From assembly GCA_024655965.1 (NCBI GenBank), contig JANLFL010000002.1, forward strand, positions 186,001 through 250,000: a stretch of DNA of 64,000 nt. Direction: 5' to 3'. The stretch is from Caldisericota bacterium (lineage in GTDB: Bacteria; Caldisericota; JANLFM01). A model generated the notes under the pieces. That model was given only the letters and a program-made list of their open reading frames with translations, did no database searches and was not told where the DNA came from. The position numbers were made by a program, and so were the translations under genes. This document shows, one piece after another, positions 37,603 to 45,335 of this stretch (positions are counted from its first letter, which is position 1; every line of letters starts with the position of its first letter).

Positions 37603-39143
37603 TATTCCTTCTTCGGGGAGAAGAGGGAGAGAAAGACCTCCACTACTTCCGGGTCAAACTGGGTTCCAGCATTTTCCCGGAGTTCCCTCAAAGCAATCTC
37701 CTGGGGAAGGCTGCCTCGATAAGGCCTTTTTTCCCTCATGGCTGAATAGGCGTCAACCACCGAAAGGATCCTTGCGGGAAGAGGAATCTCCTCCCCCTTG
37801 AGCCCATCGGGATACCCTTTTCCGTCCCAGCGCTCATGGTGCCAGCGGACATACCTGGAAACCTTCTCCAGCCCGGGAATGCTGGAAATGATCCGCTCCC
37901 CGATAATCGAGTGTTGCTTCATGATTTGCCATTCTTCGGGAGTGAGTTTATCCGGCTTACGAAGGACGGAATCCGGGATGCCGACTTTCCCGATATCGTG
38001 AAGCACAGAAGCGTACTGAAGGTCCTCCAACTCCTCGGAAGTAAGCCCGAGAAGGGAGCCTATCCTCCGGCAGGCATCCTGAAGCTCCTTGATGTGGCTC
38101 CCGGTAAAACTGTCCTTGGCTTCCACGGCGAGCGAGAGGCTGGTGATCGTCCCCAGGAGGGTTTCCTTTAACTCCTTGTGCCGGCTCAAGGCTTCCTCCC
38201 TTGATACGAGGGCCTGGAGGGCTAAGGCAGCAAAGTGGGCGGAAATTGTGAGGAAGGAAATTTCGTCCTGAGTAATCTCCCGCTTTTGAGGAAAGTTCAG
38301 GTCAAGGATTCCGAGGAGGGAATCCTGGTATAGAAGGGGTATCCCCAGGTAGGATCTCACAAGTCCAGGGGTATCGGGGAAGAACTTGATGAACCTGGAA
38401 TCGGCTTCCACATCGGGAATAAACAACGGGGTCCGCCCGAGGGCGGCATGACCCGCTCCCCCCTCCCCGATCTGAAAATCCCTCTGGAGAGAGTACCAGA
38501 TCGGGGGGCCCTTCCGGGCTTTTATTCTGAGAAGGTTTCCCTCCCTGAGGCGGACGGCAACGAAGGCATCGGGATACAGGGAAGAAATAACGTTCAAAAT
38601 GGAGGAAAGGGCATCCTCGATTGAGGGTGAGGAAATCACCCCTTCCGCAAGTTCGAGCATGAATCGGGGAAGGGATTTTCCCCCTTCACCTTTTCTTGAG
38701 AAACCAAGGGAAACCAGGGGAGAAAGCAAGGAGGAAATTGCTTTAAGGGTCTTCTTTTGAACGGGGCTAAAGGGTTGACCAGCACGGGAAAAGGCAACCA
38801 CTGCCCCCAGAGGGTTTTTCCCTCCAAGGGGGGAAGCGGCTGCATACTGTTTGGGGAAACCATCGAGGGAAAGGGGCTTCGGAGAAGTGGTCACCTTGGA
38901 GGAACGAAAAGCCCTGATTAAAAATCTTTCCCGGAAAAGAGAATCGATTCCCTGTGGATAGGACTTTCCCCGGGAATCGATTAAAAACTCCTCATTCCCG
39001 GAATTTAAAAAAATGAAAACCTTCCCCGAGTTGAGGCAAGATTTGATAAACCGACATGAGCGGATCAGGAATCTTTCAATATTCCCCTCTTTGAGGTCCC
39101 TTTCCAGAAGCGAGTATATTCGGAACTCCAGTCTTTTCTCCAC
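37602..39143 (-). CDS. GAF + HD-GYP domain protein (probable c-di-GMP phosphodiesterase)
   Basis: LHDIGKVGIPDSVLRKPDKLTPEEWQIMKQHSIIGERI...RWHHERWDGKGYPDGLKGEEIPLPARILSVVDAYSAM; upstream GAF domain. Confidence 0.95.
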   Translation of the reverse strand: MEKRLEFRIYSLLERDLKEGNIERFLIRSCRFIKSCLNSGKVFIFLNSGNEEFLIDSRGKSYPQGIDSLFRERFLIRAFRSSKVTTSPKPLSLDGFPKQYAAASPLGGKNPLGAVVAFSRAGQPFSPVQKKTLKAISSLLSPLVSLGFSRKGEGGKSLPRFMLELAEGVISSPSIEDALSSILNVISSLYPDAFVAVRLREGNLLRIKARKGPPIWYSLQRDFQIGEGGAGHAALGRTPLFIPDVEADSRFIKFFPDTPGLVRSYLGIPLLYQDSLLGILDLNFPQKREITQDEISFLTISAHFAALALQALVSREEALSRHKELKETLLGTITSLSLAVEAKDSFTGSHIKELQDACRRIGSLLGLTSEELEDLQYASVLHDIGKVGIPDSVLRKPDKLTPEEWQIMKQHSIIGERIISSIPGLEKVSRYVRWHHERWDGKGYPDGLKGEEIPLPARILSVVDAYSAMREKRPYRGSLPQEIALRELRENAGTQFDPEVVEVFLSLFSPKKE

Positions 39144-39231
39144 CTTGACCCTATTTTAACGGAATTTTAAACATTTATTACAATTCTCTGTTTAAAATGG
39201 GGTTAATGAAAAAAAATCGGCTTCTTTTAGA

Positions 39232-40947
39232 ATGCCCCGGAGGGTAATTTTTTCCTCGGAGATGGCCTCACTCCTCCATCCTTCCCTTCTTTCATTCCTC
39301 GGTCTCCTCTGGGGTATAAGCCGGGTTTATTTTCCCATCATTGCCCCGGGGGTCGGTGAACAACTGTCCTGGAGCCTGGGGGCCCTTACTACTTTCTTCT
39401 GCCTCCTCTCCCTTATTTTTCACCATTTTTCCCATTGGACCCTTTCCCGAATCCTGGAACAAAAAAAATGGAAGAACGGGAGCCTGGGATTCCTCGGGGA
39501 TTTAGCCCAGGAAAGGGAATATCAGGCATCTCCTTTGAAAGAGTTTTTGATTTCACTGGCCGGTCCCCTGGCAAACGGGGTCCTTGCCGTGATCTCTTTC
39601 TTCCTCTGGAACCTCCAATTGGGCCAGGCCTGGAATGCCGCATTCTTGTTTTTGATGATCTATAACCTGTTTCTCGGGGCCTTAAACTTTTCCCCATTTT
39701 TCCCCTTCGATGGAGGAAGGATGATCCTGGCACTACTTCCCTGGCTTGGGGGGAAGGCCCTTGTTCTCTGGGGAAGGGTCTCGTCCCTCATCCTTTCCCT
39801 ATGGGGTTTGTTGCTTCTTTTTCAGAAAATCCAGTATGGGAAAGAATGCGGGCTCTTCGCCTTAACCCTGGCGCTTTTGATCATGTGGGAAACTTTCGGA
39901 AAAACCTCACCCTGTCCTTTTAAGAAAAATGAAAGCCCAATTCCCCGGTGGAAAATTTTGATTTTCCTCCTTTTTTTGCCTTTGATGCTCTTTTCCTTCC
40001 TGTCTTTTCTTCCCATTCCCTGGGGGTTGGAGGCCCCTGGGGAGGCAGCGGAGGTCGAAGGGATGGTGAAAGTCCCGGAGGAGATCCTCCATCAATCTCG
40101 GGGACATTTCCTCCTCACTTCGGTCTATTCCCAGACCCCGATCCTTCTTTCCCAGCTCCTCTATGTGGGGTTTGATCCCGCCGTTGACCTGGTCCCCCCG
40201 GAAAGAGTCATCCCACCGGAAATCTCACCCGCCCAATGGACGAGGAAAAACTTTCAAGATCTGGAAGAAAGCCAGGCTAATGCCATCTTCGTGGCTTTGA
40301 AGGCCGCGGGATACACCGCCTCCCTCGAGGGAGAAGGGGCATTGGTGATCTCCATCATGGAGGACAGCCCTTCGAGGGGAATCCTGAAGGAAGGGGATCT
40401 GATCGTGGAAGCCGAGGGAAGGAAGGTGACGGGACCTGAGGATCTTTCTGAGGCCCTCAGCTCCTTCACCGGGGAGGGAAAGGTGCAATTGAAGGTCAAA
40501 AGGGGGGAGGAAACCCTGGAACTTGAAATTACCCCGATATACCCCAAAAGCCCCGAGGAAAACCCCCGCCTGGGAATTTATGTGCAAGCAAAAGGGTTAA
40601 TTCTGGAGACCCCATTCCCGGTGGAAATTTTTCCCCAAAAAATCATCGGGGGGCCATCCGCAGGGATGATGTTCGCCCTCACCATCTACGACCTGATCAC
40701 CCCCGGGGACCTAACAGGGGGGAAGTTGATCGCAGGAACCGGGACCATTGAACGGGATGGAAAAGTCGGCCATGTGGGGGGTGTGCGAAGGAAAGTGGTT
40801 TCCGCGCAGAGAGCGGGCGCTGAATACTTCCTCTGTCCCGAGGAAAACTTCGACGAAGCTTTAAAATACTCTGGAGAAATCAAGGTCATAAAGATTAAAA
40901 CCTTCAAGGATGCAATAAACTTCCTCGAGGGTTTAAAGGGTGATTAG
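39232..40947 (+). CDS. S2P (M50)-like membrane domain fused to YlbL-type PDZ-Lon (S16) protease
   Basis: N-terminus IFHHFSHWTLSRI, LAGPLANGVLA, FPFDGGRMI (S2P-like); C-terminus LLYVGFDPAVDLVPPERVIPP, PDZ, GGPSAGMMFALTIYD..GGVRRKVVSAQRAGA (Lon Ser/Lys). Confidence 0.8.
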   Translation: MPRRVIFSSEMASLLHPSLLSFLGLLWGISRVYFPIIAPGVGEQLSWSLGALTTFFCLLSLIFHHFSHWTLSRILEQKKWKNGSLGFLGDLAQEREYQASPLKEFLISLAGPLANGVLAVISFFLWNLQLGQAWNAAFLFLMIYNLFLGALNFSPFFPFDGGRMILALLPWLGGKALVLWGRVSSLILSLWGLLLLFQKIQYGKECGLFALTLALLIMWETFGKTSPCPFKKNESPIPRWKILIFLLFLPLMLFSFLSFLPIPWGLEAPGEAAEVEGMVKVPEEILHQSRGHFLLTSVYSQTPILLSQLLYVGFDPAVDLVPPERVIPPEISPAQWTRKNFQDLEESQANAIFVALKAAGYTASLEGEGALVISIMEDSPSRGILKEGDLIVEAEGRKVTGPEDLSEALSSFTGEGKVQLKVKRGEETLELEITPIYPKSPEENPRLGIYVQAKGLILETPFPVEIFPQKIIGGPSAGMMFALTIYDLITPGDLTGGKLIAGTGTIERDGKVGHVGGVRRKVVSAQRAGAEYFLCPEENFDEALKYSGEIKVIKIKTFKDAINFLEGLKGD

Positions 40948-40949
40948 GG

Positions 40950-41810
40950 TTACTGTTTTTCCTTTTTTGTCTTAGTGTATTCCACTGCCACCTGGGCAGC
41001 CCTTACCACAAGGCCTCCCCCGGGGATTATCGTGCCTATGGCATCCGCTCCTAAATCGAATAGGAAATCCCTTTTCAGGACGGTTTTCATGATCTGTTTG
41101 AATGTCTTTCCTCCGGTCCTCATCTCACCGGTCAAGCCGTCAAATTCCGCGATCCCCGTGCGGTCTTTAGGAACCCAATGATATTCGAAAGCGTAAACGG
41201 GCCGCAGGTAAAGTTCAATTCTGGTCAATTCGATTTTCTCCTCGAACACTTTGTCCGCCTGAAGGGGCTTCATCAATTCTTGAAGGACCTGCCGGACCAC
41301 AAAAGAAGCCCTAATCTCTGGGGGCACAACCACCCCGTCGACGGAAAAATTTTCCAGGTCCTGAATTTCCTCCAGCCGGAATTTCAAAGCGTAGGAGAAG
41401 TCCCGCTTCTCCCCTGAGAGCCCGTCAAAATAGCAGGTTCCCTGATGCTCCTCCCTGCACTGCTCGACTCCCGGAACCATGATCACCTTTCCCAGCTTCT
41501 TATCCTCCACGGGGGAGAAGTTCAAATTGGAAATGGTCACGCTCTGAACCTCGGGGCCTGTTACCTGGAGGGGAAAATTCCGCTTTCGATCATACTGAAA
41601 GCTGGTTTGATAGTGGATCAACCAGAAGGGCTCATACCTTTTTTCCGAGTAGGTAATTTTGATGTCCTCTCCTCTGGGCCGGGAAAGGATGCTCGTCAAG
41701 CCTGACGCAAAAACACCAACCTTTTTGTCCCAGGCTCTCTCCCTCGCCTGCTCGGGAGTGAGGACCTCTGGAATCAGGAAAACTCTCTGTTCTGAAATTG
41801 TTATCTCCAT
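40950..41810 (-). CDS. Hypothetical protein
   Basis: Conserved-looking PFWLIHYQTSFQYDRKR/ VYAFEYHW repeats; ATG 41810 with AGGAGGGGG upstream. Confidence 0.5.
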   Translation of the reverse strand: MEITISEQRVFLIPEVLTPEQARERAWDKKVGVFASGLTSILSRPRGEDIKITYSEKRYEPFWLIHYQTSFQYDRKRNFPLQVTGPEVQSVTISNLNFSPVEDKKLGKVIMVPGVEQCREEHQGTCYFDGLSGEKRDFSYALKFRLEEIQDLENFSVDGVVVPPEIRASFVVRQVLQELMKPLQADKVFEEKIELTRIELYLRPVYAFEYHWVPKDRTGIAEFDGLTGEMRTGGKTFKQIMKTVLKRDFLFDLGADAIGTIIPGGGLVVRAAQVAVEYTKTKKEKQ

Positions 41811-41977
41811 TATCCCCCTCCTTTTTTTCCATTTTACTCCAGGGAAACCAATTTTGAGCATTCGAGAAAATTTCTTTTCGAGTAAAAGGTGCGGGACATT
41901 TTTAAATATTCTTAAAACTTGACAAAGATTTGCCAAAAGCCAGGACTCCCCTTAAGATTTTTCCAAAGGAGGTTAAA

Positions 41978-42775
41978 GTGACCGAAAAATATAAAGAGAA
42001 CATGCTCTGGGGGATTTTTTTACTTCTTTTAGGGTTGTTCCTGCTCCTGGAGAGGCTGGGGGTATTTGGAGCAATAAGTTTTCCCCTTCCACCGATCATT
42101 TTCCTGGCAATTACCCTGGTTTTCTTGGGCATTTATTTCACCCGTGGGAGGAATTGGGGGATTTTGATCCCGGCTTTCGTTTTTTTGGGGTTGACTTTTC
42201 TGACCTGGAATGATTCCCAGGGTTTTTTACCCGGGGAGGTTGGGGCGGGTGCCCTGATCCTAAGCATTGGCATTCCTTTCTTGATCGGCTACTTCGAGAA
42301 AAGGGAGAACTGGGGGCTTCTGATCCCCGGAGGAATCTTATTTTTCGTGGGGATTGCCGTCGCTCTTTCTGCCTACCTCCACGGCTCCTTCGTCCCCGCG
42401 ATCATCCTCTGGGGGATCGGGATCTCCTTCCTGTTTGTATTTTTAGCCCAAACTTCCAACTGGTGGGCAATCATTCCGGGGATGATCCTGATAACCTTTG
42501 GCTTCATACCCCCTCTGGCCTCGGTTTGGGGGGTAACTTCCGCTGGCTGGATCGGCGGGGTTGTCTTCGGAGGAATGGCCGCATCATTCGGGTTGGTATA
42601 CCTGGTGGATCCAAAACTTGAGACAAAGTGGGCAATTTACCCCTTCGGTTTCCTTCTGTTCCTCGCTTTATGCTTTGTCTTCTTCGGAGAGCTCGCGGCC
42701 CAATGGTGGCCCATCCTTTTAATCGCCCTGGGGGTTTACCTTTTGATTATTAACCTCGTCCGCAAAAGAAAATAG
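41978..42775 (+). CDS. Multi-pass membrane protein of unknown function
   Basis: Repeated NWGxLIPGxxL/F TM units (RNWGILIPAFVFLGL, ENWGLLIPGGILFF, NWWAIIPGMILITFG); GTG 41978 after AAAGGAGG. Confidence 0.6.
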   Translation: MTEKYKENMLWGIFLLLLGLFLLLERLGVFGAISFPLPPIIFLAITLVFLGIYFTRGRNWGILIPAFVFLGLTFLTWNDSQGFLPGEVGAGALILSIGIPFLIGYFEKRENWGLLIPGGILFFVGIAVALSAYLHGSFVPAIILWGIGISFLFVFLAQTSNWWAIIPGMILITFGFIPPLASVWGVTSAGWIGGVVFGGMAASFGLVYLVDPKLETKWAIYPFGFLLFLALCFVFFGELAAQWWPILLIALGVYLLIINLVRKRK

Positions 42776-42847
42776 GGAAATTCCCCAAAAAGTGAACCGC
42801 CCCCATCCCAATTGCGTATTTAAAGAAAAAAGTTGGAGGGGATAAAT

Positions 42848-43429
42848 ATGAATTTCAAGAAGTTCTTTCCTTTTTTAGCCATCTTCCTTTTGGGGACGGC
42901 GTTTCTCTTATCCCCGCTTCCAGGGGTAGCAAGTGAGTTTAAGGGAAAGGGATCGGTCCAAGCGGTTAACGAGGAATCTCCCTCCCCGGGGGATCTTTCC
43001 CAGAAGGCCTCGGAAGTCAGAAATTGCCAGTCCTGGGAGGTTCAGGAAAGGATTCGGGAACATACAAGGGAAAATTCCCGGGAAATGGAGCAGGTCCGTA
43101 CGAGAGAAAGAGCAAGCGAGGGTGATCAAAGCCAGGGTGGTCTATGCGCCGCCAATTCTCCTTGTGGAGTTAAAGAGGCGTTAAACCTACCTCAAGACGA
43201 AATTGAAAAATTGAGGAACCAGGACCTGGGATGGGGGGAAATCGCCATCATTCAATTGCTTCAAGAGCGGTCCGGAAAAACAGTCGATGAAATTCTGTCC
43301 CTATTCAAACAGGGTTACGGATGGGGGGAAATCGCCTCCCTTCTCGGGGTTGATTTTCGGGGGATCGGGGAATTGGTCTCCCAGAAGAATTCAAAACATC
43401 AGCGGGGAAATTTTGATTTCCGGAAATGA
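42848..43429 (+). CDS. Secreted protein with two GWGEIA motifs
   Basis: Signal peptide; DLGWGEIAIIQLLQERSG and QGYGWGEIASLLGVD; ATG 42848 after GGAGGGG. Confidence 0.55.
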   Translation: MNFKKFFPFLAIFLLGTAFLLSPLPGVASEFKGKGSVQAVNEESPSPGDLSQKASEVRNCQSWEVQERIREHTRENSREMEQVRTRERASEGDQSQGGLCAANSPCGVKEALNLPQDEIEKLRNQDLGWGEIAIIQLLQERSGKTVDEILSLFKQGYGWGEIASLLGVDFRGIGELVSQKNSKHQRGNFDFRK

Positions 43430-43435
43430 ATTCAG

Positions 43436-43495
43436 TTGATTAATTGTTATTAAAAGGATAGATTAAACGATTAGCACTCCCAAAAGGAGTGCTAA
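43436..43495 (+). promoter_or_regulatory. Promoter TTGATT-N17-TAGATT with CIRCE-like operator at predicted TSS
   Basis: TTAGCACTC (43471-43479) - 7 nt - GAGTGCTAA (43487-43495); both 9-bp arms equal the CIRCE consensus arms. Confidence 0.65.
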
Positions 43496-43532
43496 GATTT
43501 TTGATTAAATGTTTCTCCCTGGAGGTAGGGAA

Positions 43533-44546
43533 ATGAGCGCAATTATCGAAGCAGAAAAACTGACAAAAATATACCCGGGCGGTGTCCTTGCCGTGGATCG
43601 GATTGACCTCTCCGTTCAGGAAGGGGAGATCTTCGGATTCCTCGGTCCAAACGGGGCGGGAAAGAGCACCACGATCATGATGCTCGTTACCCTCCTTCTT
43701 CCCACCGAGGGAAAGGCGAGGATTTCCGGGTTTGATGTCGTTCATGACCGGGGAAGGGTTAGAAAGCTCCTCGGCTATGTCTCCCAAGACATCGCGGTGG
43801 ATGAGTTCCTCACCGGGTGGGAGAACCTCCTGCTCCAGGGGAAACTTTATCACCTCTCCCCCCAGGAGATTAAAGAGAGGGGAAAGGAAGTCCTGGAGAT
43901 GGTTGACCTCTGGGAGAGGAAAGACGAGCTCGTTCAGAATTACTCCGGAGGGATGAGAAAGAGGCTGGACATTGCCTGTGGCTTGATTCACCGGCCAAAA
44001 ATCCTTTTCTTGGATGAACCCACCCTGGGCCTGGATATCCAGACCAGGGCGAAGATCTGGGAATATATCAGGAACCTCCGCTCAGAGCACAAGATGACCA
44101 TCTTCCTCACCACCCATTACATGGATGAAGCGGACAAGCTCTGCGACCGGATTGCCATCATCGACCACGGCAGGATAATGGCCCTTGGCACTCCCCTTGA
44201 GTTAAAGCGCTCGGTGGGGGGAGACCTGGTGACCATCCAGTTCCAGGAAAACGGAAACGGAATTAAGGAAGAAATCATAAATTCTCTGAAGGAATTCCCC
44301 CTGGTCGAAAAAGCCCAGGAAAAGGATGGAAAATTATTAATCGTCACCCGAGACGGGAACACTGCTATTCCCCCGATTCTATCTCAACTTCACGATCTGG
44401 GAGCGGAGGTCCAAAGCATCTCCATGAAAAGGCCTTCCCTTGACGACGTTTTCCTTTTTTACACCGGACGGCAGTTAAGGGATGAGGAAGCCTCCCCTCA
44501 AGATTTTTACCGCATGAGGATGGCGTTAAGGAGGGCAAAGAAATGA
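43533..44546 (+). CDS. ABC transporter ATP-binding protein (DrrA-like)
   Basis: GPNGAGKSTT, NYSGGMRKRLDIACGLIHRPKILFLDEPTLGLD; start 43533 after GGAGGT. Confidence 0.95.
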   Translation: MSAIIEAEKLTKIYPGGVLAVDRIDLSVQEGEIFGFLGPNGAGKSTTIMMLVTLLLPTEGKARISGFDVVHDRGRVRKLLGYVSQDIAVDEFLTGWENLLLQGKLYHLSPQEIKERGKEVLEMVDLWERKDELVQNYSGGMRKRLDIACGLIHRPKILFLDEPTLGLDIQTRAKIWEYIRNLRSEHKMTIFLTTHYMDEADKLCDRIAIIDHGRIMALGTPLELKRSVGGDLVTIQFQENGNGIKEEIINSLKEFPLVEKAQEKDGKLLIVTRDGNTAIPPILSQLHDLGAEVQSISMKRPSLDDVFLFYTGRQLRDEEASPQDFYRMRMALRRAKK

Positions 44547-45322
44547 GAAGGATAAAATACATTATCTCGGATATCTGGTATGTGTGCTGGCGGGAGATGA
44601 AGCATTTCATGGGGCAGAAGGTGCGGATCCTCATGAACATCGTCCAGCCCCTGGTCTGGTTGGGGTTGATGGGGAACATGTTCTCCAACATCACGACCAT
44701 CCCTGGTTTTCCCGCAAAATCCTACCTTCAATTTATGACCCCAGGGGTAATCGCCATGACCTCCATCTTCATGGCCACGTTCGGGGGAATGTCCATCGTT
44801 TTTGACCGCCGCTTCGGTTATTTGAACAAACTCCTCGCCTCTCCCATATCCAGGGCCTCCATTCCCATGGGAAAGATGCTTTCCAGCGCTTTGCAGGCCG
44901 GAATTCAAAGCCTGATCATTGTGGTCATCGCCCTGGCTCTGGGAGTCAAGTTCGGAACGGGGGTTCCAGGGGTCCTGGTGATGATCCTGGTCGCCATGCT
45001 CCTGACTCTGGCAATTTCCGGGATCTCCCTTTCCCTTTCCGCGGTTTTGAAAACCCAGGAATCCTTGATGGCTGTGGTCAACTTCCTCACCATGCCCTTA
45101 ATTTTTACCTCCAACGCCATGTTTCCCACAAACATGATGCCCAAGTGGCTTGCCTCCATCGCCTCCTTCAACCCAGTCTCCTTCGCGGTTGCGCCGATGC
45201 GTGATCTGGTCCTGGGAAACTGGAACTGGGGGTCCCTGGCCCTAGATGCCCTCGCCCTGGTTGGTTTCGGAGTCTTAATGGCCTTCATTTCCACCCTCCT
45301 TTTCCGCAGGAGCGTGGCTTAA
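44543..45322 (+). CDS. ABC-2 type transporter permease (DrrB-like)
   Basis: 6 TM; GVIAMTSIFMATFGGMSIVFDRRFGYLNKLLASPISRASI; ATGA overlap with the ATPase. Confidence 0.92.
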   Translation: MRRIKYIISDIWYVCWREMKHFMGQKVRILMNIVQPLVWLGLMGNMFSNITTIPGFPAKSYLQFMTPGVIAMTSIFMATFGGMSIVFDRRFGYLNKLLASPISRASIPMGKMLSSALQAGIQSLIIVVIALALGVKFGTGVPGVLVMILVAMLLTLAISGISLSLSAVLKTQESLMAVVNFLTMPLIFTSNAMFPTNMMPKWLASIASFNPVSFAVAPMRDLVLGNWNWGSLALDALALVGFGVLMAFISTLLFRRSVA

Positions 45323-45335
45323 AGCAGCATTCAAT

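Noticed and set aside
40950-41936. Listed upstream start at 41936 for the hypothetical protein
   Set aside because: The first 42 codons overlap the divergent gene's promoter region; ATG 41810 has a strong RBS.
43471-43500. Simple intrinsic terminator of the GWGEIA gene
   Set aside because: Possible, since GATTTTT follows, but exact identity of both arms with CIRCE and placement at a good promoter's start site favour an operator; dual function is not excluded.
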